A stretch of DNA of 64,000 nt from DASXZH01 sp963829965 (GCA_963829965.1 CAWHLK010000021.1:1-64000), one strand, 5' to 3'; numbered from the stretch's first letter, positions 54,505-63,610 are shown. Made by a program: numbers and translations. Notes: generated from the sequence alone by a model not told the origin.

Positions 54505-55906
54505 ATCAGGTTCTGTTCCAAATCGACGAATCCGGTTGGGACTTCCTCTCGAACCAGTTGCTCAGCGGACAGCTTTCTGCGAAGCGTATGCCTCGAGACT
54601 ACAACCATCAGCACTATGGCGGTGAAGGTGTATACGCAGGACGTGGCGAGCGCAATTCCGGGCGCGCCCCAGATGTGGCCAAATAGCAGATCCAAGCCCA
54701 AGTTGAGAAGGGCCCCGCATGTGGTCATCCAATAGAGCGATTTCATTCCTTGCAAGATGGCCAGTCCCCGGGCCATGAGAATTCCCACCAAATAGAAGGG
54801 TATCTGCAGGGCATAGCACGTCTGAACCGCGGAGACTCTGAGAGTATCCGCGCCGGTGAAAGTGCCTCGCTGGTAAATGAGGGCAGTGATCGGCCGAGTG
54901 AAGATGATCAAAACAGCAGTGCAGGCAGCGCCTAAAAGAATGCAGGCGATGGTGCCCGTCTTGAGCAAATGGGGGAAGGTTTTCCAGTCCTCGGCGGCGG
55001 CGGACGTTGCCAGCGAAGGAACGATCGCAACCCCCAAGCCTGTTGCCGCAACCGCGAGCGGAAAGGCCACGATCTTGCCCCCCAAACTGATCGCCGCCAC
55101 GTTTCCGGAGCCGAGGGAAGCGGCTACAAGTTGGTCCACCGCAGGGTTGAAGGCGAGAATCAGAGACGAAACGATGATGGGCAAAGAATCAGCCACGAGT
55201 GGCCGCAATCCTTGTTTTTGACCTTGGGGCTTCCAGTCTGGCGCGAGGCGAAAGTCGCCAACATTCTTCGGCAGTACCCAGATGAGTTCGGCGATGGTCC
55301 CGATGCAGATGCCAAGAATCAGCGCGCCGACTCCCAGGTTGGGAAACAGGAGCCAAAGGACGAGACCACTGACTAATGGCGTTAAGGCGCTTGTCAGCCC
55401 GGCCAGGGCGAAGTGACTTCGAGAATTCAGGTTGCCCGCCAGGACTGAGGTTATTCCGCTGACGACGATCGTTGGGGCGGTAAAGAGCGCGAGCACGCGA
55501 AAAAGCCGGACGGTTGGATTCCGCCCGGGTGAATCCATATCCATCCCCCCAGAAAAGCCATATAGACCACAGTGACGAGGCCCAGGACGACTACCGTGTA
55601 TAGGACTGACACCTTGAGCAGGGAGCTTGCCGCTTCTTCGTCGTCCTTATGCCTGGTTCTTATCAGAGCGGGGACTACCGCTCCCATGACCGCGCTTTGC
55701 CAAATGGTGGCGACGAACAAAGGGAAGGCCATGGCGAGGAGGTAGGCATCCACCTGGTAAGACGTGCCCATCCGCGCGGAGATCAAGATATCCCTTCCCG
55801 CCTGGCACAGGCGGGCAATGATGGTCACGCCGCTTACAATGGCCGCCCCGGAGAGGATTTTTTTCCAGAGTGCGGAGTGGGATGTCAATCTAGGATTTTC
55901 GCTCAA
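54501..55906 (-). CDS. murJ: Lipid II flippase MurJ/MviN-like (frameshifted)
   Basis: Moves lipid-linked peptidoglycan precursor across the inner membrane. About 465 aa with 12-14 hydrophobic helices. The N-terminal piece (SGAAIVSGVTIIARLCQAGR, YLLAMAFPLFVATIWQSAVM, GAVVPALI) is typical. The frame breaks in a run of six C at 55545-55550; the next frame continues MDMDSPGRNPTVRLFRVLAL and includes VDQLVAASLGSGNVAAISLG and ITALIYQRGTFTGADTLRVS, the MurJ RGxF-type loop. The start is TTG at 55906 (overlapping the FKBP gene) or TTG at 55888 just after its stop. Confidence 0.87.
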
Positions 55907-56596
55907 GCACGAACACCAGCGTGCTCTTTGGCGGAATCACGTCACCCATACCCCGGTCGCCGTATCCCAGTTGATAGGGAATGATGATCTTTCTTTTGCC
56001 GCCGATCTTCATGCCCACGAGCCCTTGCTCGAAGCCTGGCACCACCTGGTGCTGCCCCAAGGTCACGTTGAAGATCGAAGGCTTGCCGCTGGCATCCTTG
56101 TGGTCGTAGGAGCTGTCGAACTTGTGGTCGTTCAGGAACATGCCCGTGTAATACACTCCGACCGCATCGCCGTTCTTGGCCGGTTTGCCGCTGCCTTTGG
56201 CCATATCCACGATTGTGATCGCCGGCTTTTCGTTCGGCGGGTCTACGCGCAGCAGCTTGACATCGAAATTCAACGTTGAGCCGGCGGGAATGTCACCGTT
56301 CGCCCGGTCTCCATAAGCCAGCGCCGGGGAATTACGAGTTTTCGTTCGCCGCCGACTTTCATGCCAACCAGGCCCTGATCCCATCCTTTAATGACCTCGC
56401 CTGCTCCAAGTGTGAAGGCAAAAGGCGCCTTTTCCATGTTCTCGTCGAAGACCTTGCCATTTTTGAGCGTGCCTTTGTAGAGGACCGTCAGCAAATCACC
56501 CTTCGCCGCCTTGGCGCCTGTACCGGGGTGGACATCGGTTGAGGTCAGCCCATGCGATTGGGCGAGGACGAGAGCAACGATGATGTTTTGGATCAT
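55890..56596 (-). CDS. Two-domain FKBP-type peptidyl-prolyl isomerase (frameshifted)
   Basis: An exported folding helper of about 235 aa. The N-terminus is hydrophobic (IIVALVLAQSHG). Domain 1 (about 20-105) reads TVLYKGTLKNGKVFDENMEK, FTLGAGEVIKGWDQGLVGMK, VGGERKLVIP. Restoring one base in the G run at 56326-56329 gives PPALAYGDRANGDIPAGSTL. Domain 2 follows with VYYTGMFLNDHKFDSSYDHK, VVPGFEQGLVGMKIGGKRKI and YGDRGMGDVIPPKSTLVF. Both keep the active-site aromatics and the Asp. Upstream of murJ on the same strand. Confidence 0.9.
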
Positions 56597-56603
56597 GCTT
56601 GTG

Positions 56604-56609
56604 ATTTTA
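56604..56609 (-). promoter_or_regulatory. -10 hexamer for leaderless FKBP gene
   Basis: TAAAAT on the minus strand ends seven bases before the ATG at 56596. Confidence 0.5.
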
Positions 56610-56638
56610 GCCTAAGTTCTGGATGGGGTCGGCCAAGG

Positions 56639-56644
56639 TATGTT
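56639..56644 (+). promoter_or_regulatory. -10 hexamer for leaderless mtnA
   Basis: TATGTT ends seven bases before ATG 56652, which supports that start over the upstream in-frame ATG. Confidence 0.4.
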
Positions 56645-56651
56645 AATCCCA

Positions 56652-57665
56652 ATGAGCATCAAACCCCTCGAATGGGCAACCGATAAGCTGCGAATGCTGG
56701 ATCAGCGGCTTCTTCCGCGCGAGGAGGTTTGGCTGGAGCTGTCAACGTGGAAAGAAGTTGCCGAAGCGATTAAGGACATGGCGGTCCGGGGCGCGCCGGC
56801 TATCGGCATTTCCGCAGCCTATGGCATGGCTCTAGCTGCCCAGAAGGGAGTGGATAAGGACGAGGCCAGAAAGGGAATCGCGGCATCCAGGCCGACGGCA
56901 GTGAACCTGTTTTGGGCATTGGATCGGATCTCCGCTTTGCCGGATTTCAGCTTTGAGACCGTACTGAAGGAAGCGAAGACGATCGAGCTAGAGGATCTTC
57001 AATGCAATCTCGGCATTGGCCACAACGGGAACACCCTGCTAGGCGAGAGCCCGAGGATTCTCACGATTTGCAATACCGGCGCCATCGCGACGGCCGGGCA
57101 TGGCACGGCTCTCGGCATCATCCGAACTGCTTCTTATGAGGGCAAAGACGTTTTTGTCTACTCCTGTGAGACCCGGCCGAGACTCCAGGGTTTGAGGCTC
57201 ACGGCCTGGGAGCTGCTTGGCGAAGGCATTCCCTTTCAATCGATCGCGGACAGCGCAGCCGCATCCCTCATGCGCGCTGGCAAAATCGACTGCGCGATTG
57301 CGGGAGCCGACCGCATTGCAGCGAACGGCGACACGGCGAACAAGATCGGCACCTACTCGCTGGCGGTCTTGGCTCGCCATCACGGGATCCCGTTCTATAT
57401 TGCCGCGCCGACTTCCACCTTGGATCCCACGATCCTCTCGGGCGATTTGATCCCGATCGAGGAGCGGTCGGCCGAGGAAGTAAGTTCCATCGAGGGCGTG
57501 AGAGTCGCGCCTGAAGGCTGCACGGTTTTCAATCCCGCATTTGACGTAACCCCGGGCGAATTGATCGACGCAATCATCACGGAAGAGGGGATCTTCCGGG
57601 CGCCTTACGACTTCGCTGCCGAGAAGGCGGTGCCGGAAGAGAAGAAAGTAGGGCTCTGGGGTTAG
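56652..57665 (+). CDS. mtnA: Methylthioribose-1-phosphate isomerase
   Basis: Methionine-salvage enzyme that converts MTR-1-phosphate to methylthioribulose-1-phosphate. It is 337 aa. Landmarks are KDMAVRGAPAIGISAAYGMA, ILTICNTGAIATAGHGTALG with the catalytic Cys, YSCETRPRLQGLRLTAWEL, and AGADRIAANGDTANKIGTYS with the catalytic Asp, then FNPAFDVTPGELIDAIITEE. It is the aldose-isomerase sister of eIF2B-like proteins, told apart by these blocks. No other mtn gene is in the window. Confidence 0.95.
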   Translation: MSIKPLEWATDKLRMLDQRLLPREEVWLELSTWKEVAEAIKDMAVRGAPAIGISAAYGMALAAQKGVDKDEARKGIAASRPTAVNLFWALDRISALPDFSFETVLKEAKTIELEDLQCNLGIGHNGNTLLGESPRILTICNTGAIATAGHGTALGIIRTASYEGKDVFVYSCETRPRLQGLRLTAWELLGEGIPFQSIADSAAASLMRAGKIDCAIAGADRIAANGDTANKIGTYSLAVLARHHGIPFYIAAPTSTLDPTILSGDLIPIEERSAEEVSSIEGVRVAPEGCTVFNPAFDVTPGELIDAIITEEGIFRAPYDFAAEKAVPEEKKVGLWG

Positions 57666-57670
57666 TTGGC

Positions 57671-57707
57671 GGAAGGTTTTGGGTTTTGGGGTGTTGAGTG
57701 TTGGGCC
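57671..57707. repeat. T/G-rich intergenic tract
   Basis: GGTTTTGGGTTTTGGGGTGT-type units after mtnA, like those at 12724 and 58571. Confidence 0.6.
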
Positions 57708-57723
57708 TTAGACTCCCGAAGGA

Positions 57724-57729
57724 CATAAT
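57724..57729 (+). promoter_or_regulatory. -10 hexamer for leaderless transcript
   Basis: CATAAT ends six bases before the ATG at 57736. Confidence 0.5.
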
Positions 57730-57735
57730 CTAGTC

Positions 57736-58215
57736 ATGCCTGAGGTAGCGCCTATCCCTGACGCCAACTCGCCAGCGTTGGCGGCGTTCCGGATATGCAG
57801 GGACGAGGTAAAGCATGAGCAGGATGTGCTTTCCGGCCGGCTTAGCTCCTACATAACGTCGCAATCGTTTCTGGTTTCTGCCTACGCGGTTTCCATGGGA
57901 AATTTGAACCCCAAGTGGGGCGGCGATTTTCGGCTCGCGTTTCCGATCGTTCTGTGCCTGGTGGGGTTTTTGCTATCCGTCCGCGCCCAACCGGGCATCA
58001 CCGATGCGAGCACGATCATAGGCCGCTGGCATTTGAGGCAAGATGAACTGCTTGAGCAGCATCCCGATCTTGCATTTTACGAGATGCTCCACGGAAGTAG
58101 AACGGAACGTTTGAGGGCGAGAGATCAGTGGTTTGCACTGGCAGCAGGATACATTTTCGCCGCGGCCTGGGTGGCGTTTGGCATCCTCTCTCTCGGGCTT
58201 TATTTTAGAAAGTGA
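57736..58215 (+). CDS. Small membrane protein, unknown
   Basis: A 159-aa protein. Two hydrophobic segments near 70-95 (LAFPIVLCLVGFLLSVRAQ) and at the C-terminus (FALAAGYIFAAAWVAFGILS) flank a charged middle (IIGRWHLRQDELLEQHPDLA). The N-terminal half reads ALAAFRICRDEVKHEQDVLS. This resembles small RipA/DUF-type bacterial membrane proteins but I do not recognise the family. Its 3' end overlaps the convergent pseudopilin gene by 11 bases. Confidence 0.6.
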   Translation: MPEVAPIPDANSPALAAFRICRDEVKHEQDVLSGRLSSYITSQSFLVSAYAVSMGNLNPKWGGDFRLAFPIVLCLVGFLLSVRAQPGITDASTIIGRWHLRQDELLEQHPDLAFYEMLHGSRTERLRARDQWFALAAGYIFAAAWVAFGILSLGLYFRK

Positions 58216-58540
58216 GGACGTGGTTCGGATACGTGCACGTTGGCACGGATTCGACCGAGTTGATCGAATATGTTCCCTGCATGGGGCAAACCGGAAACGC
58301 CCTGAGATACATCGGCGTGAGTTCTGACGTCGTGGGCACGTCCGTGTCCTGAAGCCGCATGTCCATCTCTAGCATGTCTTTCGCCGCTTCGATTTCCCCG
58401 AGGTTGGCAATGCAGCTTTTGGCGCTTGCCGTGGTTCTCGCGCTGAGGATATTTGGCACTGCAACGGCGAGCAGGACACCGATGATGAGCACCACCACGC
58501 AGATTTCTATAAGCGTGAAAGCCTTCTTCCGTGAGTTCAT
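58205..58540 (-). CDS. Type II secretion/type IV pilus pseudopilin
   Basis: A 111-aa pseudopilin. The prepilin signal KAFTLIEICVVVLIIGVLLA has Phe at +1 after the cleavage site and Glu at +5, with a hydrophobic helix to about residue 29, then AVPNILSARTTASAKSCIAN, the usual alpha-helical stem. A short globular end with three Cys (PVCPMQ, PTCTYP and SCIANL) follows. It is smaller than the prepilin at 16716 and lacks the H-x9-DG motif. Confidence 0.85.
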   Translation of the reverse strand: MNSRKKAFTLIEICVVVLIIGVLLAVAVPNILSARTTASAKSCIANLGEIEAAKDMLEMDMRLQDTDVPTTSELTPMYLRAFPVCPMQGTYSINSVESVPTCTYPNHVLTF

Positions 58541-58570
58541 GCCTTGGGTGTTTGCATGAAGTGTGCCAAT

Positions 58571-58780
58571 CGGGGGGGGTTGGGTTTTGGGTGTTCGGTC
58601 TTGAGGGTAAAGGGTAGGGCTGGTGTTGGGTCCTGGGTCCTGGGTGTTGGGCGTTGGGTTTTGAGGGTGGACGGTAAAGGGTAAAGACGGTGTTTAGGGT
58701 TGAGCGTCGAGGCTACAGATGGTGTTGTTTTGGGTGTTGTGGGTACAGGGTAGACATGGTGTTGAGTGTTGCGTGTCGAG
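58571..58780. repeat. Long T/G-rich intergenic tract
   Basis: About 210 bases built from GGGTTTTGGGTGTT, GGGTCCTGGG and GTAAAGGGTAAAG-like units on the plus strand. From 58781 to 58962 I find no gene. Frames here have no recognisable start or domain. Confidence 0.7.
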
Positions 58781-58962
58781 ATTGTTTGGGTTTTTCGGCT
58801 GTCTTTCAGATCGGTTTGCGGACCCGGTTACGCAGATCCAGCGCGTCGTTGGGCGTATCGGGGGGCGCTACCTGATTCCGGCCTTACGGCAGAAGGCGTC
58901 CAAGCCACTTTTCGGAACAAAGGAGCTCAGGTCGTCTCGGATCATCCCGCCATCGAAAAGGC

Positions 58963-59770
58963 TCACACGGAAAGCTCTTTTCCGTCGAACCCGACTTCCA
59001 CATTGTAAGGGGTTAGCGCCGCCTCAAGCTGCGCGTGGGTTGCGGCGCCGTTATGGCTGTGATGGGTGGTGCAAATCTGGGTGTTTGAATCCACGGTTCC
59101 CTGTTTGTGTAGCCGCTCGATGACCTCAAGCATGGTCTCCACGTCCAGATGGCCCTCGTAGTCGGTGCAGTGCAGCCCCTCTGTGCATTCAATGATCATC
59201 AAATCCAATTTGAAATCCTTCAAATAGTCCCAAGAGGGTTCGAACCACACCCCGGTGTCTGTGGCATAGAGCAGGGTTTTGCCGCCCCGTTGAAAAATTC
59301 AGGTTTTGGGCGTCCTCTTCCAGTTTGTGGTTTGCATGGATCGGCGAAATCTTGTAGTCCTCATGCAGGAACGGCTGGAAGCTTCTGGTTTGAACGATGT
59401 CCATTGGCCATTTGGGATACATCTTTCGGAGGCGCCCTACGATTCCGTCATTGCCGTAAATCGTAAATGTGAGGAAGTCCATTTCGCTGAAGGGATACAG
59501 GCAGTATTGGAGTTCTTCGGGAGCAAAATGATCGTCGTCGCTGTGGGTGAAGACCATAGCGGTCCAGTCGGTAGCGTCCAAACGGTCCCGGTGGATGTGG
59601 AGCAGGGTATCGGGCGGCAGGTCGATCTTCATAGTCCCATCGATCAGGGCTCCGCACCGCGTCCGCACGTCTTTTCCGCCATGCTTACGGGCATAGCAGC
59701 TAACCTCCCCGTTCGAATAGAACGCTGGGATGCCTTCGGCTGCGCCAGTGCCTAGCAAACGAATGGTCAT
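58963..59770 (-). CDS. MBL-fold metallo-hydrolase, PhnP/RNase Z-like (frameshifted)
   Basis: About 268 aa. The start MTIRLLGTGAAEGIPAFYSN is typical of phosphodiesterase-type metallo-beta-lactamase folds, and FTHSDDDHFAPEEL holds the T-H-x-D-x-D-H metal motif. One T too many at 59293-59297 breaks the frame; the rest reads FQRGGKTLLYATDTGVWFEP, DLMIIECTEGLHCTDYEGHL (metal-binding Asp) and ICTTHHSHNGAATHAQLEAA. ATG 59770 overlaps the DUF1015 stop (ATGA), so they are co-translated. The substrate is probably a phosphodiester; not proven. Confidence 0.85.
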
Positions 59771-61048
59771 GGAGTGAAGTCGTTCAGCGACCACAACACG
59801 AGGCCGCTCAGAATCTTTGGATAGTAATAGGTGCTCTTTTGGGGCATTTTCTCACCCCCAAGGGCGATAAGCCGCATGTCTTCCACCGTGGGCGGGTTCA
59901 TGAGAAATGCCGCTTCCGCGCCGTGGTTAACCGCTGCGAGCGCTTCCTCTGGATCCCGCGTATACGAGAAAAACTCCAAACCGTGAAGGTCCAGGATTTT
60001 GCCGAAAACGAGCTCATGGAGGATGCTCACATCAAGGAGCTTCAGCTTGTTGCTGCCAGGGCCGTCGATCCATTTCAGTGCCTCTTCCGGTTCGTCCAGG
60101 GTGGCGATGAGTCCGTGACCGCTGGGAAGGGCGACCGCGATCGCCCGCACCTGGGGCATGTTGAGCTCTTCCAATTCCGTCAAGAGGGCCACGTTAGGAA
60201 CCCTGCGCACGTTGAAGTACTTTTGCAGCCGCTCTTCCAGTTGGTTTTCGTTGACCGGCATCTTTTGGACGATTCGATGAGTTGGGAGAAGAACGAGGCC
60301 GGGATCCGACATGCTGCTCAGCGCCATCATCATGTAATCTTCCGGCACTTGCTCTGACTTCTCGCCTAGGTTGGCGCGGAATGTCAGCGCGGTTTCATAG
60401 CGGTGATGGCCGTCCGCAATCCAAACCTTCTTATCTTTGATCGCTTCCGCAAGTTGTGCGTTGGTTTCCTCGTCCTGAATTAACTCCAAGGAGTGGTGGA
60501 CGCAGTCATCGGTCGTGACTTCAACTCGCCCAGCCTCCGGCGCGGCCGCAATCTTGTGAAAGACACCGCCCCCTTCATCCTCGAACAGCCCAAAGATGCA
60601 CTCCAAGTGGGCCCGCGTTGCCTCCAGGATTCTGAGGCGGTCCTCTTTGTGCTTTGGGAAAGTCTGCTCGTGAGGCAGGACGACGCCGTTCTCATACGGC
60701 TCGATCTTGATGAGCGCGATGAGGGCGATTCTTGAATAGTCCTTGGTATCGCCGGGGACTTTGAACGTTTGGCGATAGCGGTAGAAAGTGGGTTTGTCCT
60801 CCTTCAGAAAACCGTTTCGACGCCAATCAGCAAGATCCGCCGCGCTGCGCGCGTATTTTATGAAAATTGCTGCGATCGTCAACCTTTTGTTCGGGGAGGG
60901 TCAGGTGAACAATGTTGTGGGGGTTTGCGGCCGCGTACGCATCGCGCTCTTCTTGGGAGATAACGTCGTAGGGTGGGGCAACTAATAGGTCCAAATCGCC
61001 GGCATTGGCTGTGTAGCGTAGACCCTCAAAGGGTCGAATCGTGGCCAT
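59767..61048 (-). CDS. DUF1015 family protein (frameshifted)
   Basis: About 426 aa. The start MATIRPFEGLRYTANAGDLD and DLLVAPPYDVISQEERDAYA are diagnostic of DUF1015 (HTH-like) proteins. In the run of four A at 60863-60866 one base too many breaks the frame; removing it restores DDRSNFIKYARSAADLADW. The rest has WIADGHHRYETALTFR and the late KSTYYYPKILSGLVLW typical of the family. The family role is not settled. It is upstream of the metallo-hydrolase and shares translation with it. Confidence 0.88.
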
Positions 61049-61087
61049 AAGCAGTTGAGTTTACCAACAGGTCCGGGAGTCGGCTGG

Positions 61088-61093
61088 TACACT
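61088..61093 (+). promoter_or_regulatory. Extended -10 for the prenyl synthase gene
   Basis: TGGTACACT (TGn plus TACACT) ends eight bases before the GTG start. Confidence 0.4.
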
Positions 61094-61101
61094 TTCCGCC
61101 G

Positions 61102-62022
61102 GTGCGAGTCGAAACCCGACTTAATACCTACGCGCGAAGCGTAGACGAGCGGCTAGCGGAACTGCTCCCCAGCGAACGCGTCGAGCCCTCTCAGCTTCAT
61201 GCGGCAATGCGGTATTCGTGCCTCGCGCCGGGGAAACGCCTTCGTCCCGCGCTATGTTTGGCTTCTGCCTTGGCCGTTGGCTTTGCGGAAGGTGGCGGAG
61301 CGGGAGGCCACGAACTCCAAGGCGGCAGCGACAATCCAGTTCTCGATGCGGCCTGCGCGATTGAGATGGTGCACTGCTTTTCGCTCATCCACGATGACCT
61401 TCCGTCTATCGATGACGACGACCTTCGCAGAGGAATGCCCACATGCCACGTGAAATACGGCGAAGCCCTGGCACTCTTGGCGGGCGATGCGCTCTTTTCC
61501 CTCGCGTTTGAAGTCCTTTCGAGCGTGGACGCACCCGCCGACAAGGTTCTGATGTCGGTACAGAGCCTGTCCAAAGCCACGGGTTCAGACGGTCTTGTGG
61601 GCGGCGAAGTGATGGATGTTTTGGCGGAAGGGCGGACGGTGACCGAGTTTGAACTGGAATCCATCCACAGCCGAAAAACGGGCGCCCTGATCTCGGCCAC
61701 CTGCGAGATTGGCGCTTTGCTTGGCGGTGGCTCCCTCATGCAGGTTCGGGAGCTAAAGCTGTTTGGCGAGAAGATAGGGCTCGCTTTTCAGGTAGTGGAC
61801 GATCTGCTTAATGAAACCTCCACTTCCGAGCAACTCGGCAAAGCGGCGCGAAGCGACCGTGAGCGCAGCAAGGCGACGTATCCCGCGCTTCATGGTCTGG
61901 ACGGTGCGGCAAGTGCCGCAAAACGGCTCCTGGGAGAAGCCGTTTCCCATCTCAAACCGGATTTGTTTCACCCCTCGGTGCTAAGAGACCTTGCGGAGTT
62001 TTCGGTTGAAAGACTGAGTTGA
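61102..62022 (+). CDS. ispA: Short-chain polyprenyl diphosphate synthase
   Basis: Condenses isopentenyl units to farnesyl or geranylgeranyl diphosphate. It is 306 aa. The first Asp-rich motif is FSLIHDDLPSIDDDDLRRGM. The second is FQVVDDLLNETSTSEQLGKA, where the usual DDxxD is DDLLN, seen in a known subgroup. YSCLAPGKRLRPALCL and RSKATYPALHGLDGAASAAK are also family blocks. The two residues before the first motif (Ser-Leu) do not fix the chain length, so farnesyl is the likely but not certain product. The start is GTG. Confidence 0.9.
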   Translation: MRVETRLNTYARSVDERLAELLPSERVEPSQLHAAMRYSCLAPGKRLRPALCLASALAVGFAEGGGAGGHELQGGSDNPVLDAACAIEMVHCFSLIHDDLPSIDDDDLRRGMPTCHVKYGEALALLAGDALFSLAFEVLSSVDAPADKVLMSVQSLSKATGSDGLVGGEVMDVLAEGRTVTEFELESIHSRKTGALISATCEIGALLGGGSLMQVRELKLFGEKIGLAFQVVDDLLNETSTSEQLGKAARSDRERSKATYPALHGLDGAASAAKRLLGEAVSHLKPDLFHPSVLRDLAEFSVERLS

Positions 62023-62072
62023 ACGAGCCGTTAGGACTGCCCGACTCAACACGTCGGCTGTCGTTCACCCGC

Positions 62073-62783
62073 CTACTGCCGGGTCAAGGTGACTTCCGTA
62101 TTTCCCACCGCGGACTTGTTTGATATCGTGCATTTCACAGGCAAACCATCACTTGTGCTGATGTCGCTGGTGATGGTCCCGCCGCCGCCTGCCACACCGG
62201 CAGTTGCGGGCACCGACGTATTGATGGTGACCGTGCCGCCGGCAATCTTGGTAACAGTGTTGTTCATGGTTTGGGCGGGTTGCGCGGGTGCGCCCGGCAA
62301 AGTCGATTTAGGAGTAAACGTAGTGGTCCAGGTCTGTCCCACATGAAGGGGGCCTGTGGGGAGCGTAGCGCCCCACATACCGGCGCCGGTGCCTCCTCCG
62401 GCTATCATCGATGCGCCTGCACCCGACCCATCGGTCGATAAGACCTTGCCGTGAGTGTCAATCGTCATTCCCGATTCGGTTCCTTTTGCAGCACTGAACA
62501 TGGAGCCTAGCGCCCCGCCGCCGGTCACATCGACAATTTTCATTTTAGCGTGGTAGCCCTGAGCGGTTTTGCTGTCGAAAGTCTCTGCCACCGTCATGTT
62601 AAGGCTCATGTCCATGGAGCCGCCTGAAGTTTTCAGTGCCATCACGAAGGTGTAAGGGTGATTGAGCTGTGGGTTCAAGACCAGTTCCGATCCTGCGCCG
62701 GATGAGAGGGACGAACCACCTTTGCAGCCGCTAAGCGCTAACGCGACTGTGATCAAGGTCGAACACATACCGATTCTGTTCAT
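62073..62783 (-). CDS. Lipoprotein of a local three-member family
   Basis: A 236-aa lipoprotein with lipobox LALSGCKGGSSLSSG; Cys at residue 19 or 20. The mature part has LVLNPQLNHPYTFVMALKTS, AQGYHAKMKIVDVTGGG, GMTIDTHGKVLSTDGSG (a turn also in its neighbours), LPTGPLHVGQTWTTTFTPKS, then a Thr/Gly-rich end. This matches DUF6263-like secreted proteins in form. The pattern L-N-P-x-L-x-x-P-Y is shared with the next gene and with the partial gene at 63746. Function unknown. Confidence 0.75.
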   Translation of the reverse strand: MNRIGMCSTLITVALALSGCKGGSSLSSGAGSELVLNPQLNHPYTFVMALKTSGGSMDMSLNMTVAETFDSKTAQGYHAKMKIVDVTGGGALGSMFSAAKGTESGMTIDTHGKVLSTDGSGAGASMIAGGGTGAGMWGATLPTGPLHVGQTWTTTFTPKSTLPGAPAQPAQTMNNTVTKIAGGTVTINTSVPATAGVAGGGGTITSDISTSDGLPVKCTISNKSAVGNTEVTLTRQ

Positions 62784-62788
62784 AGAAC

Positions 62789-62794
62789 ATTATA
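62789..62794 (-). promoter_or_regulatory. -10 hexamer for leaderless lipoprotein gene
   Basis: TATAAT on the minus strand ends five bases before the ATG at 62783. Confidence 0.55.
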
Positions 62795-62836
62795 TGTGGA
62801 CCAGCCGATCCAGGTTGCACAATATTGCGGGAGAAT

Positions 62837-63599
62837 CTAGGGAGACTTACGTTTGATGTTGCCCGTCATTTTCAGGGTCACGTCCATTCCTGCGGGGCTC
62901 ATATTCACTTCGCTCTGAAGTTTCATTTTCGTTAGCGTACCGTCCGTCGAATCGACTTCCGATTCGGATTCAAGATGCATCTTGCCCGTCATCGCAACCG
63001 GCTGTTCAACGGAGAGTGCCTTGTCGGCGGTGGAATCGATCCAGATGAGATTGCCTTGAATGTCCGGTAATTTTGCAGTTAAACGTAATGGTGGCATCGG
63101 CCGACCCCAGCATCTGCTTAAGCTGCGGAGCTACGTCGGCCAGGTTCAGCGTGTAAGTCCAGGTTAGCCCAACCTTCGGAGCATCTTTGGGCAGAAGGAC
63201 GCCTATATAGCCGCCGTTCCCTGTTGCTATTGCGCCGGAGATGCTCGTTGCTTCCTTACCGGACTTCGATTTCGCGGAGAGAACCTTACCGAAGGGATCG
63301 ATTTCCATTTCCACTTCGGTGCCCTTGAGGTCCGGCATTTGATCAGAACCCGTGCCGGTCATTGAGGCATCGGTGATCTTGTCGATAGCGTGGAATCCCT
63401 TGTCCGTTTTTTTGTCAAAGGTCCAGGACTGCTCGAGATGGAAGTCAGAAGACATGTCGCCCGCGGGCCCCGCGTTGGCGGAGATGCTCATATCGGTCAC
63501 ATAATCGTAAGGAATATTGAGCTTGGGGTTGAGGCGAACCACACCCTGACCTTGAGCAGTGACCATGCCGAAGGCGGGAAGCAGCGCAGTCAGAAGCAT
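62837..63599 (-). CDS. Secreted paralogue of the lipoprotein family (frameshifted)
   Basis: About 253 aa. A signal-like N-terminus (LLTALLPAFGMVTAQGQ) without a lipobox precedes VVRLNPKLNIPYDYVTDMSI. TDKGFHAIDKITDASMTGTG, VEMEIDPFGKVLSAKSKSG and LPKDAPKVGLTWTYTLNLAD align with the neighbour at 62073. One A too many at 63070-63073 breaks the frame; the rest reads KLPDIQGNLIWIDSTADKAL and MTGKMHLESESEVDSTDGTL to 62837. Both genes are on the minus strand, 54 bases apart. Confidence 0.72.
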
Positions 63600-63604
63600 A
63601 GATC

Positions 63605-63610
63605 ATTGTA
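63605..63610 (-). promoter_or_regulatory. -10 hexamer for leaderless paralogue gene
   Basis: TACAAT on the minus strand ends five bases before the ATG at 63599. Confidence 0.5.

Noticed and set aside
614..63599. Programmed frameshifting as the general cause of the split genes
   Set aside because: The breaks occur in unrelated genes, in both directions, mostly at ordinary short runs without slippery heptamers or downstream structures.
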